64,000 bases of DNA from assembly GCA_023079485.1 (NCBI GenBank), contig CM041083.1, positions 174,895,480 to 174,959,479 of the forward strand, written 5' to 3'. Position numbers and translations under genes: made by a program. How positions within the stretch are numbered: the first letter of the stretch is position 1; each line of letters begins with the position of its first letter. Origin of the DNA: Archilochus colubris. Taxonomy: Eukaryota; Chordata; Aves; Apodiformes; Trochilidae. The notes below the pieces were generated by a model. That model was not told the DNA's origin. It searched no databases and saw nothing but the letters and a program-made list of their open reading frames with translations. Of the stretch, positions 29,450 to 38,400 are shown in pieces.

Positions 29450-32400
29450 TGTGTATGTTCTATATACCATGATTTTTTTACCCCTCAGATTTTGCTTTGG
29501 CAGCATTGCAGAGCTGTATAATCCCCAATTATTCAGTTGCCAGGAATTTCTTTAACATACTGGAAAAATTCACTACTTCACTAGAGAATTTGACCACACC
29601 TCTCCAGCTTTTTATTTATTGTCATGACTGTGTAGCAACTCAGCTATTTTAGTTAGAGCCTAGGGGCCTTCTCTAGAAATAAAAGAAGAAAAGACTTTGA
29701 TTATAGGTACTGATGGTGAATGTTTCCTAATTAACTTGCATTGAATGCCTGAGGAGATAAGGTAATGCTGCTAGTGCTGACTTGACTTCCATAGGAAAGA
29801 TCTCATGTAGTATTATTAATCTTTGACCTTTGCTGCTTGTATCTTTTGACCTGAAGAATTCATTGGATAATGTTAATCCAGTCACAGCACTTGGAGAAAT
29901 CACAACTGTGACATTTGTCCAATGAAACTTTGTTAAGCAGAAGATTAATTTAAACAAACAATGACAAAAATGTATCAGTAGATGTGAAGTAAAGAGACTG
30001 AAGTGGACCACAAAATTTAGTATTATAACATTACTATAGCTCATACACTTACTATATATGTGCTAAAACTTTTCTCCACTTTTACCCTAGGCATTTTCTA
30101 AACTAAGTTTTATTCTTAAGAGGTAAAGAAAATGCTTCTTTTAGAATAGCAGACTGGTTTAACTTACTGAAATTATTCTGTGCACTTCAAATAATATTAA
30201 CCAACATTTCTTAAAATCCATGGCTTATTTATGCAGAATTTCAGTAGGGAATATTAGGTTTTTTTAATTGCTCACGTTATAAAAATATATATGGATATGC
30301 ACAATCTGAAATAAGACTATTTCTACATATGTATGTGTGAATACATACATACATAAGGTACAATTTCTTGAGGAATTTCTAATTTTTCTACTCTGTACTC
30401 TGCTTTGTATAGAACAGGCAGAACAAGAGATTTCAGATGAAACAAACTGCACGTAGGCTTTTCTGTTACCACACATTATGTTTTTGTGAAGATTAAAAAA
30501 GTGATAAAAAACCTTTCTGGTAAGTGAATTGTCAGTAAGTTTTTCTATGATCTGGATTTTTTTGTGGGAGTACTTGTGGGATTTTTTATGAAATATAGAA
30601 AGCAAAAAAGGAAGTTCTGTCACACTGTTCCAAATATGACATACACACAATTTTTGGTAAACAGACAAGTGAATGTTTGTTAAAAAATGCCCAAACCTTA
30701 CATTTCAATGTCCAAAATAGTGTTTACACTTAGCAACAAATGTAGATGTTTCAGATGTTAAATAAGGACAACATTCTAATGTGCCAACCACTCACTTGTG
30801 TTCTTTCCTGGTTTCACCTGTGTTTTCTGAATAAATCCCCTAAGATTATTATTTGTCACATAATACCTTCCTAAAAGTTCATCATTTTGAGGCAAGTGGT
30901 GCACATAAATGCAGGAAATATTAGATTCAAAACTGAATTGTGGTGTGTAAACTAAATTACCTCTCATGTTTTCTAATTGCACTGCTAAACGACATTCTTT
31001 TTAACTTCCATCACACCTTGTGGGAGTTTCATAAACTGTTAAATTCTATATTATGTTGTGCTTTATTAAGTTTCATAATTTCTTATTTAAATTCAGCCTA
31101 GGTTACTGTTGAAATGACTGCATAAGCCTATGAATGACAGTATCTTACTTTAAATGTTACAGAAAGTATATAACAGTGTTCCCTCCCAGGAACTGAGGTT
31201 CCCTAATATTAGCTCACCTCTATTTTTCATAACCCTTGGATAAACATTCTCCTCACTCCAAAATTCAGTATACATTTTTATCAGTTAGAACATCTTCAAA
31301 GCTGGCTATCCAGCCTATTTATGGATCCTTTTTTTTAACAGCTATTCTCCCAATATTCTGTGCTCTGCTATCTAAAAATACTCAAGTTCATGAATCCAAC
31401 AAAATAATTTAAAAAAATCAAAATTTCTTAAAAAACCTATAGACATAAACTTGTATTTGCTATCACGGCAATGTGGGATAAACACATTTTTATTTCAGCT
31501 CACATTGGATATATGATCTCTTACAAAAAACTGGCATATTCATTGATGTCAGATAATTACTCAAATGCTTCATAGAGAAAACAAAGTCACCTCTGTCACA
31601 GAATTATCCACAAGAAATTTCAGGCAGACTGATTATTTACGATCCAATTAGGTGGGTGTCAGCTTCCTGCTTTTAAGAGCTGCCTTCTATATCCTTAAGT
31701 AGGGAGAAATGGCTGTGCAGATAATAACAGTCTATCCTGGCATCAGATTTTCAAAGTGTGCTGTACTCTGTCATTCCTCACATTAGTCTTCAGGAAATAT
31801 CACAGCTTCACGATAGATTTATGGCCCCACAGAGAGGACTAAAGCAGCTTATCTGTATTCCTTTCATAGAATTTACAGTTGAGGTGTCAGCCTCCAAGCT
31901 CCACTCATAAATGAGGGCAATTGTACTGGGAAACCTTTTTGCTACCACTCCTAGGAAGAGCATTGCCATATCAATGCTAGGGACACTGAAAGAGAAGATT
32001 GTGGTTGTATTTATACTTCTTGACAAGTGATCTGTGTGGTGCGTGGGGGACTGGCTGACAGATGGTACCCAGATGCTGATAGTAAATAGTTCCTCCTCCA
32101 AATGGTAACAGGTTACAAGTGGAATCCCTCAGGGATCAATACGGGGCCTGATGCTGCTTAACACCTTCATAAGTGACCTGGATGTTGGCATCAAGATCAC
32201 CCTGATCAAGTTCACTGATGACACCAAGATGAGTGGTGAGGCTGTCACTCCAAAAGGGAGAGCTACCCCTCCAGGATGACTTAGACAGACTGGAGAAGTG
32301 GCCTAACAAGAAGTTCAGTGCAGAGAAGTGCAAGGTCTTGCACCCTGGGAACACAGAACCCAGGAGTGTAGCTCAGACTGGGATCCACTTGGCTAGAGAG

Positions 32401-35400
32401 CAGCCTTGGGGAATAGGACCTGCCATGACATGAGCAAACAGTGTGCTGCAGCAGCAAAGAAAGCCAACAGGATGCTGGGCTGCACCAAAAAGGGCATCAC
32501 CAGCAGAGACATCATCATCCCACTCTGCTCAGCACTTGTCAGACCACACCTGGAGTATTGTGTTCAGTTTTGGTCCCTGCTGTACAAAAAGAATGAGGAC
32601 AGGATGGAGAGGGTCCAGAGAAAAGCTACAAGGATGATCAGAGGGATAGAGTACCTGCCATCTAAGGAGAGGCTGAGAAAACTGGGGTATTTTAGACCTG
32701 AGAAAAGAAGGCTTAGAGGAGACCTTATTATGATGTTCCAGTACTCAGAGGTGCTACAAAGAAGATAGAGACTCCCTATTTACAAGATGTCACCTGGACA
32801 AGACAAGGGGCAATGGGCACAAGTTGCTCCTGGGGAGATTCCAATTGAATACAAGAGGAAAATTTTTCACTATGAGGACAATCAGACCTTGGAATGGTCT
32901 CCCAGGGGAAGTGGTGGATTCTCCCACTTTGGCAAGTTTAAAGTCTCAGCTCAATGGGGTGCTGAGACACCTCATATAAACAATAATATTAGAAGGGTTG
33001 GTGCAGATGATCCTTGAGGTCTCTTCCAACTTGACATTCTATGATTCTGTGTGCTTTTCAAAGCAGTTGGTGACATGGTGTTGATGCTACTCTTCCTTAG
33101 TGATAGACTTCTAATCATCACCAGGAATGTTTCTTTCAATGCAATATATCAAGGCTATTGACCACTTGAACAAAGAACATTATTTTGTTATTAGCTTCTT
33201 AAAAGAGGAATTTCGAAAGCACCACTACTGTCTTTTGATTATTTGCTTTATTAAAAAGACAGAAAGTGTATGTGGACACTTCCAGACAGAAATTTAAATG
33301 TAGCATCAAATCCAAAGGAATCTAGCTTGCCTCTCAACTACTGTTATTGTGGTAGAATGAAAAGGTGCCTCTCCTCACTCCTAATTTGGTTGCATGATTT
33401 TCTCAAACCATAACATATTAATATTAAACCCTTAAAGAAAAAAACAAAACAAACCCTAACGCATAGCTTTCTAATTTTTGTGAGTATTTTCACATCTCAA
33501 GATGGAAGAAGCATGTGTTTCAATTACCAGGAGGAAATACAAAAATCCAACCTCTCTATGCTGATTTCAGTGTGATGCTACCTTTGCTTTCTGTCCTGGA
33601 CTAGGAATATTGCTTCATTACATGATGTCTTACCATCATCCTTGTCAGGTGCAATAGTAACTCGAGTGCTGGGGAATTCTGCACCAATTCTTCCACCCAT
33701 TGGCATGCTCAGCACAACATCAAAGGTCTCAGCCTCTTCATACAAGGAGTCATCTATGATGACAACCCGACACATTTTTTCTTGTTCGTCTTTGTCAAAC
33801 CGCAGGATGCTGTTGTGATCCTCAGGCCTGGAGATGTAGTCAGAGTAAGAAAGGACAGAGGTTGGGGCAGTCCCAGATGCTGTTCCTGTGGCATAAAAGG
33901 AAAACAGTCACCATACATATCGTGGTTCTAATGAAACCCTTACAGACACTGAATTTTATTTTCATTATTTTTTAATTTTTATTTTCTTTTAGGTGGTAAA
34001 ATGGGCTGAAACATCTGACCAGGCTACATGTCTGAGGTCCCTGGACAAACTTTTTTCCCTATATGATGCAATGGAAGCACGTGGCTCCTCAAATTCATTT
34101 TAACTTCTTCAGTTAGAAGGAATACTGTAGTTTATCACAAGAGACACAGGTTAACAAAGGACACCCTGTGAGGACTACAAAGTAACTCTTCAGTGCATTT
34201 TATGAGTTGAAGATATCAGTGGACCAGAAATTAAACTATAAAGAGATAGAATTTGATGAAAACAAATAATATCTATTCCAGATCATCTCAACACAATTAT
34301 TGCTTCATCTCTCCAGATGAAAAAAAAACAAAAAACAGAACAATAAAAGCACAGTGGGAGTGTGGAGACCATATACTCCCTGTATATATAATCAGTAGGA
34401 AACTGACAGAGGGAGGAGAAGGATGACAGTTAAGCAATATTATTTTATATGATAATTTATTTTATACGATTATTTTATAAGATAAAGTACAGGCAAATAA
34501 AGGATATCCTGGGCAATCAGTGCAGTGCTTTCAGTTCTGAACACTTTGATATAATGGGCTGCATATAAAAATATTGCATAAAAATAAAGAACACAGATCC
34601 TCTCCAGCAAAAATTTAGAAAATGGTAATTTTTCTATGGTATTCAAGACAGATTGCAAAGATGAAACATTTCCAGTTGAAATATTTAGATGAAAAAGTAA
34701 TTAACAGAGTTATAAACAATTTTATTATGCAATAGATATGCTTTTCTGTTTCTTTGCCATTTCTGCCTTTTTTTTTTTTCTATAGTAGGTTCTGTTACCT
34801 TGCTGTGTGTAGCAGATAACCATCAGTTCCTGGCTCACATCTCCAGTTCTTCTGACTGGTATAAATAGTTCACCAACATCTTCTTCAATAGTATAGGCTG
34901 ACTGAGGAATAAAGACAGTTGATTCTGAAAAAGAACAGACACATTTGTTTATGTATGTTTATGGCCTCATAAAGTCACTGTAAATTGGCTAGGAACATTT
35001 TACCATATTCTAAAGTGCAACAAATACAACAAATATATCAGATATGGTGCTAAATTTAAAGAAAAATTTGGAGGGTGAGAGAAGCAGAGTTTCTTAGTCT
35101 TTCAGAAATGGGAAACAGAATTAGGTTACTGGTTCTGAATTCACAAGTCCTTCACAAGTAGTCTCTAATTTGACTAATTTACTTATCAAGTGTTAATGGT
35201 GCGAGAAAGTGTTTGGTGAATTTGTCCACAAGGTATGTTTGTTTTTTTTTTCCATAGTATTTCATTCCTAACTGTAACACACAGAAATATCAATAGCATA
35301 GCTCTCACACAGGCAGTGCAGTTCTGCCATTCTTTAACTCACTGTGTCAAGACAACCATGAAAATAACTTGGCACTGAGGACACAAGACTGAGCTCTTGC

Positions 35401-38400
35401 TATCTGACTCTGACTTGGAGATTTGTTTTGAGCTGGCTGCTGCATGTCAGCACTCCTGTTTTACTCAACACAGTCTGGAGAGCACCCTTACCCTAAAATG
35501 TATCAGACCAAAGAATCTCAGAGAGCTTTTCAGGGGAAAAAACACATCTATATGCATTTTAAACCCCTTAATTATTTTATAATCATGTGAACAGATGACA
35601 GAGTGCTATGCTGTTACTGGGATTCAGCAACATTTTTTTCTTATTCTCTAAATAACTCTAAACCCAAAGGTGATTATATGAATGCAGTTATACAGGGCTT
35701 CTACAGTTTCATCAACATAGCTGCAACCCAAACAGAAAACAATTCTTTATAATATTAAGTGGTACTAGCTGACTGCACAAAGCAAGGTTATAGCATTTCA
35801 GAGTGCTTTAGCAAACTGAAGTTTTCTGAAGTTTGTCACGTGACTTACTTGAAAACACGTTCCAGGTTTTATTTCTCCAACTGGAAAATACTACTAGCAT
35901 GACTTCAGGTCAAAAGCCTGCCTTAAAAATGCTGTAATTCAGGTTTGATAAGATCTAGACACTTTCACTATTCCAGCAAGTCAAAAATTCCATGCAAAAA
36001 ACCCTATCAAATCCCCACCTTTTTGTTTTAAAATAAGCCAGAAGGTAGCACAATTAAAATAAAAATAAAATAAATAATTTTATTTCCCTCTTTAGGATTA
36101 AGTTGACAAAATCCAAAACTGTCTTTCAAAAATGCAGGAATCTGATTTGTTCTGTTTTCTGTGTCTCTCATAATGACACTAAAAAAGTTTAACAGGCCAC
36201 ATGAACAACAGAAATGCTCAGAGGAGAATGTTCTACATTATCCATTATCTCAGCTACTGTAAGAAAACACATCTTCATGCAATTTCGTTTTGGAATAAAA
36301 CATTATTTGATATCAAATACACTAAGGGCTTGTTACAGCTCTCCAAAGAAGCTCACTATTTTCATGCTAAAACAGCACCATTCAAATCAACAAGCTTCCA
36401 AATCATTTTTACTGAAAGCAGAATAAAAGCTTTAATGTTTCCCTTTCACTTAGCATCTGAATTTGCTATACCCTGCACTTTAAACGATGATTAGGAAACC
36501 CAGCCCTTCCCCTCCAACGTCTCTGTATTTTTTTCCTGTAGATACTTCTTGATTTGCAGTTGTACATTTGGTTTTCTCCTGTGCAACTCCATTTTATGTG
36601 TAATTGCTACAGATTCTCTGGGATTGTAATTTTTTTTCTTTTAATGTAAGAAATAGAAAGAAACATCATTGGCATTAAGAAGAGTCAGATGATTAACTTG
36701 AATTGTTCTACCTCACTGACCAGAGAAAATATGGATTTAACACATTTTCAAGTAATTTCTCTGCCCTACATGTACTGCTTTTCAAGTTAAGCATTATTTT
36801 TTTCAATGACAAAAAATGCATCCCAGATAACCTCCATCCTAACCTCTATTTCTAATTAGGAGCTAAGAACCCTCTAACAGTTTTCCTGCCTGCCCAGGCC
36901 TCTTCAAATGTTAATTAGGGAAGACTATATTAAAAAAAACTGTGACAGTCATCCAATATTTAAAATATCCCTTAGGGACAGTTCTGTGGGGGCCATCGGT
37001 TCAAGTGTCTAGGTACAGATGAAAAGCAAAACAACCAGAGCACACTCTATTTAGTTTTTTTCTTTTTAATCATCTTCTTTCTTCATTTATGTTTAATGAT
37101 AACTTTATTTGTTCTTGACACAAGAATCCACTCTTACTTACAGCATTTGCCCTCCAGTTCATCTTTGGGTATATGCACAAATTGACAATATAGTTCTGGA
37201 AAGGTTCTTACCATCCCCTGGGTCAATAATTTCCACTGTGGATGCAGCAGGAAATTCCAGAACTGCCATGACAGGCTCAGAAAGAACAATTTGAAAAGAT
37301 TCAGACTGTTCATGTTCACCATCACTCAAAATCCGTACTCGCCATGAAGCTAAGGTTTGGCCAGGATTAAACTGCACCTGTTTCTGGGCTTTTCCTCTGA
37401 AGTCTTTATCTTTCTTGGCAGTACCATCTTTGGTGCTAATACCTGCCAAAATCAGAAATTCAGGTCATTAAAACATCACTTTTAACTTTTCTCTCATTAT
37501 GTTACGTTTAAAAAAAAAAAAAAAAGAAGTTTTAGAAAAATAAACTTTTTTCCAGTTTGAGAGTATTCAAGATAACTCTGTTAATCTTGATTAGTGTTGC
37601 ATTGGTGTCACTCATAGAGATGGAAGCACAGCAGTTAACATTCTGAAAGCCACTTGGAATGGTATTAGCCAAAGCAAAACTAACTGCTAGAAAAACTCTA
37701 CATTCTCAGAGGTTACAGTCAAGTTTCCATTTCCCACAATTCAACCATGGATGCCCAAAAGGGCCAACAGATTTTTTCCACTCCAGTAATTAATTTAATC
37801 CATGCATCCTTAACTTTGTTGATAATTCTTTTACTCTTTTCTTTTCTTTAGAGAAATACGTTATCAAAATTAGTTCACTGTTTAAACTACAGTCTTGTAA
37901 GTTAGATGCAGTTATTCAGTGCCTGTATCCCTTAAATCTCATGCCAAAATAGGTGTCCTAACTACATCTCACTACCTGAAATTCAGATTCTTATTCAGAA
38001 AGACACTGATTTCTAAACATGAGTTTCTGTTCTATGCCAAGTAAATGCTTATGTCTCTCTGCAAAACCAGCTTTAAATTGCCTTCTCTAGGCAGTTCACA
38101 TAGGTTTCAACATCAAACTGTACAAGTATAATGCTCCCTGGTCCAAATAGATCACTAGGAAGAGAATGGGAACAGATCCAGAAGGTAGAGATGTGTGAGG
38201 TTGCAGAATGTGATAAGACAACCTTTTTTTTACCTTTTCACTCCCCATACACTGCAAATAGGTTTCAACACCTCCTGCATCAGCCTCAGTTGACTGGCAA
38301 CATTGACTGAAGGAAGTGATTGTGAGCTGCTAATCAAGACCAGCTCATGACAGCTTTCCTGAAAAGTTATGTATGTTTACTGTTGCCATTCCAACTGCTA

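Larger units (their letters stand above)
19399..33633 (-). other. Large FREM2 intron between Calx-beta domains 2 and 3
   Basis: This 14.2-kb intron separates the second and third Calx-beta domains. It holds CR1 copies at 21648-21866, 23461-23652, 26282-26545 and 32036-33050. It also holds the palindromic dinucleotide array at 29388-29449, an (AT)n run at 27477-27508, a T tract at 22447-22465, an A tract at 25954-25978 and a 17-nt duplication at 24531-24564. The exon frames on either side join directly, so no FREM2 exon is hidden here. No second gene was recognised. Confidence 0.85.

Noticed and set aside
31808..32101. Minus-strand ORF of 97 codons
   Set aside because: It overlaps the 5' border of the plus-strand CR1 copy and has no domain of its own.
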